From Trichomonas vaginalis G3 (taxonomy: Eukaryota; Parabasalia; Trichomonadida; Trichomonadidae), in NCBI RefSeq assembly GCF_026262505.1, contig NC_067204.1, positions 2,761,797 to 2,825,796 on the forward strand: 64,000 nucleotides of DNA, read 5' to 3'. The position numbers and the translations under genes were made by a program. The notes beneath the pieces are model-generated. The model searched no databases and was not told where the DNA came from. It was given only the letters and a program-made list of their open reading frames with translations. Positions 30,099 to 41,017 of this stretch are shown piece by piece; position 1 is the first letter of the stretch; each line of letters begins with the position of its first letter.

Positions 30099-31813
30099 TA
30101 ATAAACTTAGTGATCATTGTATCTTTATCTGTTAGATCGATCGATTTGAGTATATCTGCATCATGAACTGGAATATTTTCGAACAATGAACTCGATTCTA
30201 TGGAACCATATGGAGAAATCTCGTTCTGAGCCAAAGAAAGATCACTTACGTTGTATTGTTTGATAGAAAAATTGTTTTCTCAAGTTCTTTTTGAAAGCAG
30301 TCAAGAATATAATTTTTGTAGCTATCAGTGATAACGGTTTTTATATGGCGCTCGATCTTCTGGTTATTTTTGATGGCGTTATATTTATCTAATTGGATTT
30401 GAGATATCTTCTTAATAGCTTCATAAATGTTTGGATGTTTTAACGAAGAAAATTCTGAATGCATACTCTCGAGGCAATCATTAGTGAATATTGCAGTTGC
30501 ATTATTATATTGAGATATTAAATTGTAGTGCGGCAACCAAACTTTGTTGAAATAATCAATATAATCTTTGATCGATCAACTTTATTTTGATTAATTATAT
30601 GTACAAAAATTGTAAGTACAAATTCTTCATGAGACATGAATGGAGTAATAGAATATAGCTTAAATAAAGAATTTTGTAAAGTATTGAAATTTTTTGTATA
30701 AAGTGCTACAAGTTTCCTGTGTAAAGCTTGTTTGAAATGAAATAGGCATCCAATTATACGGACTTTAGGGAAAATTTGTTGAAGTGCCTCTATCATTCCC
30801 TTTTCAAAATCACAATGAATTTGAATTAGCTTTGAAAATTGAATACCCTTGACAGTAAAAATATATTCAAATGCCTTCTTATAAGATTCAAATGTGCGGT
30901 TTTTCATGAATATAAATAAAAGTGGTAGATATTGATTTGTTGAAGGTTCACAAATCATAATTGTTAGCATCTGTCCTTTTTGAAAATGTTTTGGTGTAAT
31001 TTTAAAAGTTCCATCGCAAAATAAATCTGTGGCTTCTTTTGCAAATTGAATTGCCTTCTCAAAACCAAAAAACATCGTCTCACAATTTGCTTGAAAATCA
31101 TGGCCAATGAAAAACTGCTCGCCATTTATTAAACAAAAATTAGCAATTTCATCGTCTGTAATTTTTTCTCCAACAGAAAATTTTCTGGACTTATTATAAA
31201 CTTCCCTGACCAATGAATCTTTAATTAATGGGTTTTCATCAGTACCAACAGCAAGTTCTGTCATAAATTTTTTAATCTGCTGAAAAGTGCCGTTGTCTTC
31301 AGAAAATTTTGCCATTGCCTTATTGTATATTTCTGTCAGAGTCATTGATTTATGAAGATCATTTTTTTCATTTTGTAACTTTTTAAATTGTCTGCATTCG
31401 GGTATATGTTCCTTTTGTAAATCTTCGGAAACTGAACTGTTCTCAATTTTAACTAAATAACGTGCTTGACAAGAATGATCGATGCAACGGTAGTAACGTT
31501 CAATATTATTTGAATTAATAATATTTGTATGATCATGCGAATAAAGCATATCTTTGCGAACAATTGTATCAGGATATTTTCCAGTAACTGCGGGAATATT
31601 TTTAACTGCAATATAACTAAAATATCTTCTGACAGCTTTAGATTCATTTTCGGCGTATTTAATATTAAAATATTGAAGAACTTGTTTGATTATATTCGTT
31701 TTTTCATCTCTCGATGTTGATTTTTGGTATTTATCAGATTGTTCCCTGATAAATATTTTATTTTCGTCTGTAAAGTTTGCTCTTTTTTGATTAAATATAG
31801 ATGATTTTCCCAT
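30080..31813 (-). pseudogene. MULE transposase with frameshifts
   Basis: Starts at ATG 31813 after TCATTTTTT, an initiator-like motif. N-terminal 90 residues basic; residues about 105-140 form a FLYWCH/WRKY-like zinc finger (YYRCIDHSC...H-x-C). The MULE DDE core shows LFCDGTFKITP (first Asp, about residue 273), IQIHCDFEKGM (second Asp, about 340) and GCLFHFKQALH, the C-x2-H signature. The frame stops at 30518; the next frame (30536-30246) continues with TNDCLESMHSEF, holding the third acidic residue. Another shift near 30260 leads into a further coherent frame. With at least two frameshifts the product is unlikely to be active. Confidence 0.8.
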
Positions 31814-31867
31814 TAAAAAATGAAATGATGCAAAATTTACGAAAACCGTTCGAAAATTGAATCAAAA

Positions 31868-32270
31868 ATGAAAAGTAATACTTAAATGAGGAATTCTTTG
31901 AGATATTGGTCTTAGATTGAATGTAGCGTCATTCTTATATAGAATATATATTCATATCATCGGAAATATGATAAAAAGCATATAATAAATGTCAAAAAAG
32001 TGAACAAATAAGCAAAGATATTTTTTAAAAAACAATGAAAAGTAATACTTAAATGAGGAATTCTTTGAGATATTGGTCTTAGATTGAATGTAGCGTCATT
32101 CTTATATAGAATATATATTCATATCATCGGAAATATGATAAAAAGCATATAATAAATGTCAAAAAAGTGAACAAATAAGCAAAGATATTTTTTAAAAAAC
32201 AATGAAAAGTAATACTTAAATGAGGAATTCTTTGAGATATTGGTCTTAGATTGAATGTAGCGTCACAAAT
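31868..32270. repeat. 167-bp tandem repeat in the divergent MULE promoter region
   Basis: ATGAAAAGTAATACTTAAAT begins units at 31868, 32035 and 32202, giving a 167-bp period with two full copies and a third that stops at GTAGCGTCA. The array lies between the transposase start (31813) and the second ORF (32315), so promoter elements are multiplied. Confidence 0.85.
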
Positions 32271-32314
32271 TTCACAAATATAATTTACTATACAATTTTA
32301 TTCATTTTTTTAAA

Positions 32315-33421
32315 ATGGCTGACGACAGTCTGTATCAACTAACTCAACTAGTCAAGCATAATGATTATTCTTCGGATTCATTAAATCAACTTTATCAATG
32401 CATAAGTACAATGACAGAAAGATCAATTGGATGCTTGAATTGGGATAAATTTTTCAAAAAAATCACAGTGACTGATGAAGTTCTTTTACATTTTTTAGCA
32501 TCCGTTTTAAACATTGAAAAGATATCAGAATGTTTCAAGGATTCTATTTTTTATCACAATATTAATCTTGAAAAATTCAGTAATTTAACTGAAACAGAAC
32601 AACAAACAATTTTAAATTCCTACAAAGCGGATAAATTTACATATTACATAATGTGCTCACAAATTGTAAAATCAAACTGGAACAATTTATCCCAAACTTT
32701 AGTTAATATTGCAAATCAATATTTGCCATTTTTAGATGAAGAAAAGCAAATATATATATTTACTGAAATAACTGGCAATTATCAAAATTTTGAAATTTCA
32801 GTTGCAAACTTGTTACTTTTTTATGAAAACAATGAAGAAAAATTAAGCAACTGTTTTAATTTAACATTGTTCCAGCAAATTTATTCCAAAAATGGAATCG
32901 AGCAAATGATATTTTTTGCTGCAAATACAATTTGTTGCAATAACACTTCTATCAATTTTTACAATCTCCTTGAAATTGAAGAAATGAATCCATTTGATTT
33001 TTTTTATTTCTCAATTCAATATAAAGAGATATTAAATTGCGATGATTTTCCAAAAGTTACAGAAGTAATCACAGGTTTAATCTCAGCTTCAAATATTAAT
33101 GCTATTATGCGAATTTGCCAAAAAATTTTGGATAAAATTACATTTTATAAATGTAATTATTGCCATATTACCTCAATATGGAATTTTATCACAAATGCAG
33201 CAATAATTCTTTCTGATGAAGATTTATTAATCAAATTATTAAAATTCATAGAAAAAACAGAAAAAGCAACAGATGAATTATTCGAACCGGAGAATGATTT
33301 GGGTTTCTATGAATATTTAAATTCGATTTTCTCAGATATTACATCTGCGAGAAATAAGCAATTTCTCTTGGAATTTCTAAATACCCATGAAGATGACTTC
33401 ACTTATGATCAAACATTGTGA
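32315..33421 (+). CDS. 368-residue MULE-borne protein of unknown function, intact
   Basis: Starts at ATG 32315, seven bases after TCATTTT. The protein (MADDSLYQLTQLVKHNDYSS...) is strongly helical, rich in Asn, Ile, Phe and Glu, with no transmembrane segment and no recognised domain. Repeated patterns of about 35-40 residues with Leu/Phe/Tyr suggest an alpha-solenoid. It lies inside the MULE, divergent from the transposase, and is unbroken although the transposase is frameshifted. It could be a captured host gene, an accessory transposition protein or a young insertion cargo. Confidence 0.6.
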   Translation: MADDSLYQLTQLVKHNDYSSDSLNQLYQCISTMTERSIGCLNWDKFFKKITVTDEVLLHFLASVLNIEKISECFKDSIFYHNINLEKFSNLTETEQQTILNSYKADKFTYYIMCSQIVKSNWNNLSQTLVNIANQYLPFLDEEKQIYIFTEITGNYQNFEISVANLLLFYENNEEKLSNCFNLTLFQQIYSKNGIEQMIFFAANTICCNNTSINFYNLLEIEEMNPFDFFYFSIQYKEILNCDDFPKVTEVITGLISASNINAIMRICQKILDKITFYKCNYCHITSIWNFITNAAIILSDEDLLIKLLKFIEKTEKATDELFEPENDLGFYEYLNSIFSDITSARNKQFLLEFLNTHEDDFTYDQTL

Positions 33422-33518
33422 GGTCATTTTTGATCAACAAATTAATTGAAATTCCGATCAAAAAAAAACTCACAAATTGGATCAAAAAAATCGAATCTCA
33501 AGTTAAAAATAAAAAATT

Positions 33519-33990
33519 CTACATTTTTATCAAATTTAGATTTTTTTTCAAATCATGCAAATTGATTGGATAATTGCATATTTTATCCCATGCATCTAGA
33601 AGTATGTGTAATATTTTTGCTTTCATCAAGAAATTGTCGAATTTGATCTTAATTTTTTTTGAAAAATATACTTTTAGAAAAAGAAATAGTGATTGAATAG
33701 CTGCCCATGCTGTAAAAGGGTTATTTTTACAAGTAAAAAAAATTGTTATTTTTCGAGCAAGTCGAGGCTTTTTTACCATCTTATTTTTGAAAAATTTACG
33801 AAAAATTATATCTGAAAAAACGCTTCATTTTGATATCTTACAATGATAAAATACCAATGTTGCTGGGATATAATAGCTACACCTGGACATCTACTACATT
33901 AATGCGTATGACAGGTAAAGTTGATTTCAAAAGTATAGCCTGGAAAGATTACAATAAATCAACGATAATTCAAAAAAATTTCTTATAAGT
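33519..33990. other. Possible coding remnants in the right part of the MULE
   Basis: A minus-strand frame (33519-33779, 86 codons, basic) and a plus-strand frame that reads coherently at about 33840-33986 (LLGYNSYTWTSTTLMRMTG...) have coding-like composition but no start motif or known relatives. Either could be debris of further MULE genes. Confidence 0.25.
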
Positions 33991-34196
33991 TAACATAATA
34001 AAAATTTAATTTTTATATTGCTTGTATTATACTTAAGTATATAATATATTTAAATCTCAGAATGAAAATTCGGGACGCCCTAGCTATTCAATTTTCCCTT
34101 AGGACGCCCATAAACCTCTCAAAAATGTGATGTAAATATCACAATTTTGAGAAATTTACACTAGGACGCCTTAGGACGCCAACCCCTTTTTTACCG

Positions 34197-34520
34197 TTTT
34201 TTTTCTTAGTCAAAATAAAAATGTTATTTTATATCAAGTTTTTATTTATTGTTTTTGTTTTTAATTAAATTATTATTATGCTCATTTTCTTATTTTGATT
34301 TTTTCTCATTATGATATAAATAATTTATTAATGCATTTATCCAATAATTATGCTATGATATTTTTATGCCTTATTTCATTTCTCTTATATTTGATAATCT
34401 GGTAAAATATAGTTCAGACTATAATCATTTTAGATTATTGATATATTTATATAGGTTAGAATAAAATTAGTTTCATTTTCTACTTTTATTTTGAATTAAT
34501 AATTTATAATATCAAATATT
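34197..34520. mobile_element. Continuation of the split TIR element after the MULE
   Basis: TTTTTTTTCTTAGTCAAAAT and the next 30 bases match, inverted, 34964-35012 of the neighbouring element. Beyond about 34250 the match fades and the far end of this copy is not visible. Confidence 0.45.
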
Positions 34521-35585
34521 ATGGCGTAATGAGTAGGGGTAATTTTAGCTAAAAGTAACACGCCTGTAAAAAGTGACACGCCTGTGAAGGGTGTGATTAC
34601 CGATCGGTAATTTCGACAGTTTAGAATTTAAAATTTTTTATGGAACTGTTGCGAGTTTCATAAAGAATTTAAGGAATATAAGCAAAGATTTGAATCAAAA
34701 TCTTAGACCTAAGCCGCTCGATTCGCTCGCGGCTTCCGCGAATTACAGATCAGCAAAGATTTGAATCAAAATCTTCGAACTAAGCCGATCGCTTCGCTCG
34801 CGGCTTTCTTTATTATTTTAAATTTGCATATTTCCATCAAAAGTTCATAAGGTAAAAAATTTCGTTTATATTATTGCAAAATAAAATCTTCATTATTAAG
34901 ATAAGTACCTTAATATGTACGTAAATTTTAATGAAATTTATACAACATTATAAAAATTTATGAATAAAAACTTGATATAAAATAACATTTTTATTTTGAC
35001 TAAGAAAAAAAAAAGGTTTTTGATAATAAATTTATTTTATTTCGAAAAAGTAGCAATAATCGTAAAAGGGTATTGATAGGCTTGCTAAAGTAACTAATTT
35101 TAGCTGTCAAATACTTTTGTATTTTGAAGTAAATTAGTATAAATTTGTTTTTACTTTTATTTCGAAAAAGTAGCAATAATCGTAAAAGGGTATTGATAGG
35201 CTTGCTAAAGTAACTAATTTTAGCTGTCAAATACTTTTGTATTTTGAAGTAAATTAGTATAAATTTGTTTTTACTTTTATTTCGAAAAAGTAACAATAAT
35301 CGTAAAAGGGTATTGATAGGCTTGCTAAAGTAACTAATTTTAGCTGTCAAATACTTTTGTATTTTGAAGTAAATTAGTATAAATTTGATATTATTTTAAC
35401 TCCCTTTGAAAACCTCAATTTTCCATACAGAGGGAACGGGAATAGCATCCAATATTCCCTGAGAATGGTTGCGCATTCTCAGTTCCCTCTATATTTCGAA
35501 CGAAGCTCTCATCGGTCTTTTTTTAAATACTAAACGTTTTTTTCCCTGTCACTTTTAGCTAAAATTTGGGTTTGCCATGGCGTAA
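34521..35585. mobile_element. Non-autonomous TIR element, about 1.05 kb, with 9-bp target duplication
   Basis: ATGGCGTAA occurs at 34521-34529 and again at 35577-35585. Between them the ends share AATTTTAGCTAAAAGT plus RACA in inverted orientation. A 9-bp duplication is typical of Mutator-like elements. The interior has two 72-bp units (34680, 34752; AAGCCGCTCGATTCGCTCG type) and the 120-bp array at its right side. No coding capacity for a transposase, so it would need one supplied elsewhere. Confidence 0.65.
35041..35390. repeat. Three-copy 120-bp tandem repeat
   Basis: Units start at 35041, 35161 and 35281 with almost no differences. A minus-strand ORF runs through because 120 is divisible by three; its repeated product is not considered a gene. 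The same unit, inverted and in two copies, is at 28445-28675. Confidence 0.85.
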
Positions 35586-35880
35586 CCTCTCCTTTAAAAT
35601 ATATATATATATAGGCCTATAGAGTTTATTGGCACTCTCAAAACTCTAGAATTTTGAGTTTACTATACCCTTAAATTAAATAAATTATAAAATACATGCA
35701 AAATGACAAATAATAAGATTTTATTGTTTATGCAAGAACGGTTTTACATTTTTCAAATGATTATTCAATCTATCGAATAATTTTAAAAACATGAAAAAAT
35801 ATGAACCCTGTTAATGATATATTAAACATTATTAGAGTCATAAAATAAAATAATATAAAAGTAACATTTTTGTAAGGCCC
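35586..35880. other. Intergenic DNA before the adaptin gene
   Basis: AT-rich leader with an (AT)n stretch near 35600. Nothing else recognised. Confidence 0.5.
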
Positions 35881-35887
35881 TCAATTA
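35881..35887 (+). promoter_or_regulatory. Initiator-like element of the adaptin gene
   Basis: TCAATTA four bases before the ATG at 35891, matching the TCAATT motif of the other host genes. Confidence 0.55.
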
Positions 35888-35890
35888 AAT

Positions 35891-38131
35891 ATGAAGAGCA
35901 AGCTTTGCCAAGATGTTTGCAAGAACTATATGAACGCAACATCTAGCGAACATGAACGTAAGATTGTTCGGAATGCTACCGCTCACTTAAGAGCAAACAT
36001 GAAGCAAGATAATCCCGACGATTTACCTTATCAAGTGGCATCATTAATTTTTCTCTCTTTAAATGGAGCAAATGCTGACTTTGCTCAAATATATATTATT
36101 AATCTCGTTTCTTCTAACAGATTTAGCTATAAATTGATTGGCTACATGGCTGCTCAATTGCTTATAGACCAATTTCAAGATTTAGTCGTCTTGATGACCC
36201 AATCAATATTGAAAGATCTCGAAAGTCGTGACAAAAACGTCATAAACATTGTTTTGCATCTAATTGCAAATATTGGAAGTCCAGATTTATGTAAAAGCTG
36301 TGCAAAACAAGTCAAAAATCTCTTAAATTATAATCATCCACGCATTAAAAAGGCTGCTGGAGCTGCAGTATTGCATATTGTTAAGACATGTCCAGATTTG
36401 GCTTCAGAATTTACAATGCCACTGTTATCGATGTTCAATTTGAATGATCATAACATGCTCATGATAGGAAGCAAGCTTGCGTATGAAATATATCCACACA
36501 TTCCTGAGAATGAGGATTATTGGTTGAATATCACTTACCAAGTTCTCAGATGTGCAACAACATTGTTGAAAACGAATAATACATCGAGCCCATATCATAT
36601 TGCCGGCCTAGAAAATCCATTTTTACAGGCATCTTTACTCAAATGTCTTGAAAGGATTGCAAAGCCATCGATTGAATTGGACACATATCTCGTTGATGTT
36701 ATACAGTCTGTTGAACTCAAGAGGGCTGTTGGAAGATCTCTTGTCGTTCAAGCAACAGAAGTTATTCAAAAAGTTGCCCAAAAAGAATCACTCAGAGCAT
36801 TGGCAATAAACACAGTTGCGAAGATGCTCTACCTTGAATATCCAACTATCATTTATACAGCTCTTTCCGTGTTCTGTAAGATACTTTACAGAGGAAATGA
36901 AATCATCAACAGAAATTCAAGCTACACTCAAGCTCTTTCACGCCACAGAGCAAAGATCATCAGCTGCTTAGATCATCGTGATCCATTTATCAGAAGAAGA
37001 GCTCTTGAAGTTATAACTGCATTAGTCAACGGCGAAAATATCGAATCGCTGTTCCCAGAGATCATGAAATACGTACAATTCGCAGATTCAGACTTCAAAT
37101 CTTCAATCATTTTCAAAATATTTTATCTTGTTCAGAATTTCGCTCCATCTCTTCATTGGAACATCGACGCTGTACTTGAGATCCTTCATAGTTGCGGAAA
37201 CTACGTTTCAAATGAAATTATAAGCAAGTTTACGGAAAAAATCGGCAAAAATCAGAGACTCCAGGAATATGCTCTTCCTTTGTTGGAACAGTTGCTCCAA
37301 GATTATCCAGAGAACCAAGCAATCGTTCAGGTCGCCTCGTACTTGATCGGAGAGTTCAGTTACAATTTCAATGAAAATGTTCTTCCTACAATGGTAGCAA
37401 TCGCAAAGATGCCGCAGACATCCCATGAAACAATCAATTATATACTTATTGCTATTGCCAAATACTCTTATCGCTTCCAAATTGTTGATGAATCAGTTTT
37501 TAATTTCTTCGAAAGTTTCACAAAGTCTGACAACATTGAAATCCAGCAGAGAACTGGAGAATTGATCAGAATCCTCAAGAATCCAGCTGCTAGTGACGAA
37601 TTACTCGTTTCTATGGTTTATGATGAAGAAAAAGACCAAGCGATCACTCCTTACGCATCAGATCTCTCTGTTGTTCTTGAGCTGAACAAGATCAAATCAG
37701 CGCAGAGTACTTCTTCTGTTTTGATCTCGACTCAAGATTCAATTAAACAATTACTCGAAACTCCTGTTATAACTCCTCCACCAAGGTCAACAGAGGTTCT
37801 CCAGACAAATGATCTTGCGATTTACTTTGAAGTTTCAAAGAATCCTGTTAATAGACAACAATTTTGCATAAGATCTTCAATTTTCAATAAAACAAGCAAG
37901 CAACTAACTAATTTCAGGATCAAATACGGTGTTCCTACTGGATGGACTTCCTATTGCAAAGATAATGAAATTAAGAATTTGCATCCTTCTCCAGTTCCAC
38001 TACAGAACCTCGTAATGATAGAGAGTAAGACAAATACTCCGTTGATCATGAAGGTTTTGCTTAGTTACAGCATAAACGGAGAAAATATTAATTCAATTGA
38101 AAATTTGAAGAATTTCAATCACCTTTTGTAA
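35891..38131 (+). CDS. AP-complex large subunit, gamma/alpha-type adaptin
   Basis: 746 residues. The trunk (about 1-550) is an armadillo-like solenoid with adaptin landmarks: FSYKLIGYMAAQLL, NPFLQASLLKCLERI at about 247-261, and ALSRHRAKIISCLDHRDPF at about 350, which matches the RHR...CL segment of gamma, alpha, delta and epsilon adaptins. A hinge at about 590-640 (TPPPRST) leads to an ear-like beta domain (about 650-746). It would be part of a clathrin adaptor complex that sorts cargo at the trans-Golgi, endosome or plasma membrane. The order and length favour AP-1 gamma; AP-2 alpha or AP-4 epsilon are not excluded. The stop codon runs into TAAATAAAT, a TAAA-type polyadenylation signal. Intact. 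Confidence 0.85.
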   Translation: MKSKLCQDVCKNYMNATSSEHERKIVRNATAHLRANMKQDNPDDLPYQVASLIFLSLNGANADFAQIYIINLVSSNRFSYKLIGYMAAQLLIDQFQDLVVLMTQSILKDLESRDKNVINIVLHLIANIGSPDLCKSCAKQVKNLLNYNHPRIKKAAGAAVLHIVKTCPDLASEFTMPLLSMFNLNDHNMLMIGSKLAYEIYPHIPENEDYWLNITYQVLRCATTLLKTNNTSSPYHIAGLENPFLQASLLKCLERIAKPSIELDTYLVDVIQSVELKRAVGRSLVVQATEVIQKVAQKESLRALAINTVAKMLYLEYPTIIYTALSVFCKILYRGNEIINRNSSYTQALSRHRAKIISCLDHRDPFIRRRALEVITALVNGENIESLFPEIMKYVQFADSDFKSSIIFKIFYLVQNFAPSLHWNIDAVLEILHSCGNYVSNEIISKFTEKIGKNQRLQEYALPLLEQLLQDYPENQAIVQVASYLIGEFSYNFNENVLPTMVAIAKMPQTSHETINYILIAIAKYSYRFQIVDESVFNFFESFTKSDNIEIQQRTGELIRILKNPAASDELLVSMVYDEEKDQAITPYASDLSVVLELNKIKSAQSTSSVLISTQDSIKQLLETPVITPPPRSTEVLQTNDLAIYFEVSKNPVNRQQFCIRSSIFNKTSKQLTNFRIKYGVPTGWTSYCKDNEIKNLHPSPVPLQNLVMIESKTNTPLIMKVLLSYSINGENINSIENLKNFNHLL

Positions 38132-38189
38132 ATAAATATATTTATTTTTCATTACTTATAATCATATTCATAGAATTTTATCTATGTGA

Positions 38190-38762
38190 TGCTTATCTCA
38201 GATTTCCTATATGTTCCAAATGAGAGAAAACAAGGATATCGATAAGATATATGAGGAATCATGGAGCATTCAAATTTTACTCCAAATCAATACGCATGTT
38301 GCTTCAACTCTTAATGCTGAAAAGAAGGAAGTTATGTTTTCATTAATATCAATAATTCCATAATTAAACACAATTAAATCAGCAAAGTTTATTGAATGAA
38401 ATACTCCTTTGAGTTTTGCATCAAGAAATGGTATCGTTGAAGTCGTGAAATACCTTATCTCTGCAGATGCTTATAAAGATACAAAAGAATATAAAGGTTA
38501 CACTCATCTTATTTATGCATCAGAAAGTTGTCATTTTGTTGTTGTTAAATATCTCATTTCTTCAGGAGCTGATAAAGAGGTAAAGGATAATCTTATGGTA
38601 AACTCGAAGTTATTAATCAAATCATCTATTCTGCTTGAAATAGTGAAGCAAAAGATTGTAACAGATATACAACTCTCATTTGGGCATCTAACACAGCTGC
38701 AATATTTTTTTTACTATTTCAACGTATCTCAAAAAGAAATAAGTACTCAATCCACCAGATAG
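38190..38762 (+). pseudogene. Ankyrin-repeat protein remnant
   Basis: Two ankyrin repeats are clear in one frame from about 38405: SFASRNGIVEVVKYLIS and SCHFVVVKYLISSGADKEV. Upstream frames read like the N-terminal region common in trichomonad ankyrin proteins but contain stops, and no proper start is found. This is a short decayed member of the very large trichomonad ankyrin family, 3' of the adaptin gene. Confidence 0.7.
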
Positions 38763-40186
38763 TTGTTGATAGCTTTCATTCGAAACAGGTTTCAAAAATC
38801 CAAATTCATTCCGAAAATTAAAAAGTAATGTCAGCTTTATGATGCTTTTTAATTATTTGCAATATTCTGTTCATCATTATGATTTCTTGTTGAAAAGGAA
38901 GAGCTCGAATTTCACGCGATAAAAAAGTAATACCCATCGAATCAACTCAAGAAATATAATGGTAAACTCTCCACAATAACAATTATATTGTCTGAAAGAT
39001 GACAGAGTTTAACAAATTTACATTTAAAATGAAGGAAGCATTGTGAATAATTGAATTCATGTCCAAATTTAAAATGTATGTATTAGGCTATAATAGTATT
39101 CATGTGGATGGAAAGCATACAAGGTAATATTTAGAATATGAGTTATTTTTCTATTTAAGGGTTAGCCACTAAGAAATAATGAATTGACATCTTAATTTTA
39201 TGTAATAATTTATTTGATTTTTTCTATCTTAATAACAATGAATGCCGTTTGGCTTCCATAATTTGTGTTTATCGAAATCATACTTATATTGAATTAAGAT
39301 AGCAATAAATCAAATCATATCAAGATTAAAGCTAAAATATTGTTTGCTTCTGGCTCAAATTTTAATAAATATAATATGGATGTTAAGAAAGTTGTTAGAA
39401 ATTCATTGTTAAATTAATTTTCTAAAAAATAAAAACAATAATTATTACTGTTATGATAATCAATGAGAATATTGAAATTGTGATGGCCATTTATATCAAT
39501 AAATCCGAAATACTTCATTTCCGAATTATTTATTGAATAAACTGAATATTGAAACAACAAACAAGAATATTTTATTATTTAATATATGTGGGATACTGTT
39601 TACAAATTTATTTCATTTTTTTAAAAAATTTCTAGAAATCGAGTGTATATGAAGAAATTTTTTAATGTTTTAAGATGGGATATGTACCCTTATTGCATAT
39701 CCAAGATTAATTTTCGAAAAACATGTTTTGCGTGGTTAATTTTTTTGAATACTTTTGAATACCTTAAATAAAATGATATTTGCATGATAACCATAGTAGT
39801 AACTAAATACTTAAATTTGATGTTTTATAATTTCTGAATTCCATAAAAAATTATAATTTTTCAAATTTTTATCAGATATTTTTAGCATTAAATTACTTAA
39901 ATCTTCAATTGTTGTATTTTTAATCGGATTTAATGATTAATTTAAAATATTTCAATTGATTCCACATTCTAAATTTTTGCTACACAGAATGTTAACTTTT
40001 AAATTAATAAATTTTACCTTGAAGTTTTAGAAATAATTGACATACGTCTATTGAAATTCCAACCGAAAAATTGCTTCAATAATAAAATTTCAAGATTCAA
40101 AATTTGAAAACTATTCAAATATTGTTTGCAATACAAATTTTTTTAATTACAAACAAAATAATCAATTAAAAACAAAAATTATCATA
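38763..40186. other. AT-rich intergenic DNA, no gene seen
   Basis: No ORF above chance for such AT-rich sequence and no repeats of note. Confidence 0.6.
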
Positions 40187-40993
40187 TTATGCATAAATTA
40201 CTTGTTTGATCGGCTGTAACGGTCTTTGAATAGGAACCGATTTTCTTTGGAACGTTTTTCCTTTTTCGTGAATAATCGATGATAATGCTAAATTAAAGTT
40301 TTCTTGACCGTATTTTTGTACAACTTCATTAATCCATACTGATGTAATTTCCGAAAGATTTCCCTGACCTATAGAGTCTTGAGCAGCTGCAGCTGCAGCA
40401 ACTTCTGGTGCAATATCTAAATAATATTTAGAAGATATTACTAAGCACATATCGACTATTACACCATTGCATATTTTTATAAAATTTTCATTTGGAATTA
40501 ATGCTTGAATATTTGATTTCCATCTTTCAAAATAGGTAAAAGGTAACTCAAAATTAACATTAAAATCTAATGCTTTGAGAAGATCTATTTCTGCTTGTGT
40601 AATTTCTTCTATTTGTTCTGGTGATAAAAGTCCTTGATTATCAAAATTTTCTTGTCCGATAAGCGATCGAACCATTGAAGAGGGAGCTGATTTACATATT
40701 CTAACTAACTCATTATAAATCATTTCAATTGTTCGAAAACAATTTTGTGATTTACATGAAGTAAACAAAGCTGCTGTCATTAAGATAAACAATTTATAAG
40801 GACAATATTCGTTAACTCTGAAATACTTCTGTAAAATGATAAATGCTGTTGCAATAACTGGAGATAATTCAACCTTGAGCCCCATCCTAGATTTGGAAAT
40901 AAGAGTCCATACGGTCCTTCTCTGTTCATCACTCCACGTTGTATGAATAGAAGAAAAATCAGTGTGACTATGATGAACAGAGCTTGGTAACAT
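40187..40993 (-). CDS. Cyclin-box protein (C/T/L-type, transcriptional cyclin-like)
   Basis: 268 residues. The cyclin box spans about 45-175: VIATAFIILQKYF, YKLFILMTAALFTSCKSQN (the LASK-like helix of cyclins) and EIDLLKALDFNVNFELPF, a segment typical of helix 5 in C-, K-, T- and L-type cyclins. The second half of the fold follows (about 170-250), including an alanine run. Such cyclins activate CDK8/9/11-type kinases acting on RNA polymerase II; the exact class cannot be assigned by eye. Initiator TCAATTTA lies about 17 bases upstream (41010-41017). Intact. Confidence 0.7.
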   Translation of the reverse strand: MLPSSVHHSHTDFSSIHTTWSDEQRRTVWTLISKSRMGLKVELSPVIATAFIILQKYFRVNEYCPYKLFILMTAALFTSCKSQNCFRTIEMIYNELVRICKSAPSSMVRSLIGQENFDNQGLLSPEQIEEITQAEIDLLKALDFNVNFELPFTYFERWKSNIQALIPNENFIKICNGVIVDMCLVISSKYYLDIAPEVAAAAAAQDSIGQGNLSEITSVWINEVVQKYGQENFNLALSSIIHEKGKTFQRKSVPIQRPLQPIKQVIYA

Positions 40994-41009
40994 TTGAAAA
41001 ATCAGCGTA

Positions 41010-41017
41010 TAAATTGA
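41010..41017 (-). promoter_or_regulatory. Initiator-like element of the cyclin gene
   Basis: TCAATTTA on the minus strand, 17 bases before the ATG at 40993. Confidence 0.5.

Larger units (their letters stand above)
28705..34196. mobile_element. Mutator-like element (MULE), 5.5 kb, decayed
   Basis: Terminal inverted repeats start near 28705 (GGGCGCGTAAAGGGTTGG) and end near 34196. Both arms carry the subterminal motif GGCGTCCT four times (about 28720, 28731, 28791, 28820; complement near 34173, 34163, 34112 and, as a variant, 34072), the likely transposase-binding sites. A T8 tract on each side (28697-28704, 34197-34204) fits an 8-9-bp target duplication. It encodes a MULE transposase on the minus strand and a second ORF on the plus strand from a shared central promoter region. 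Confidence 0.75.

Noticed and set aside
35000-35350. 116-codon minus-strand ORF, and the similar ORF at 28481
   Set aside because: Runs through 120-bp tandem repeats of a non-autonomous transposon; the repeated product has no sign of being a gene.
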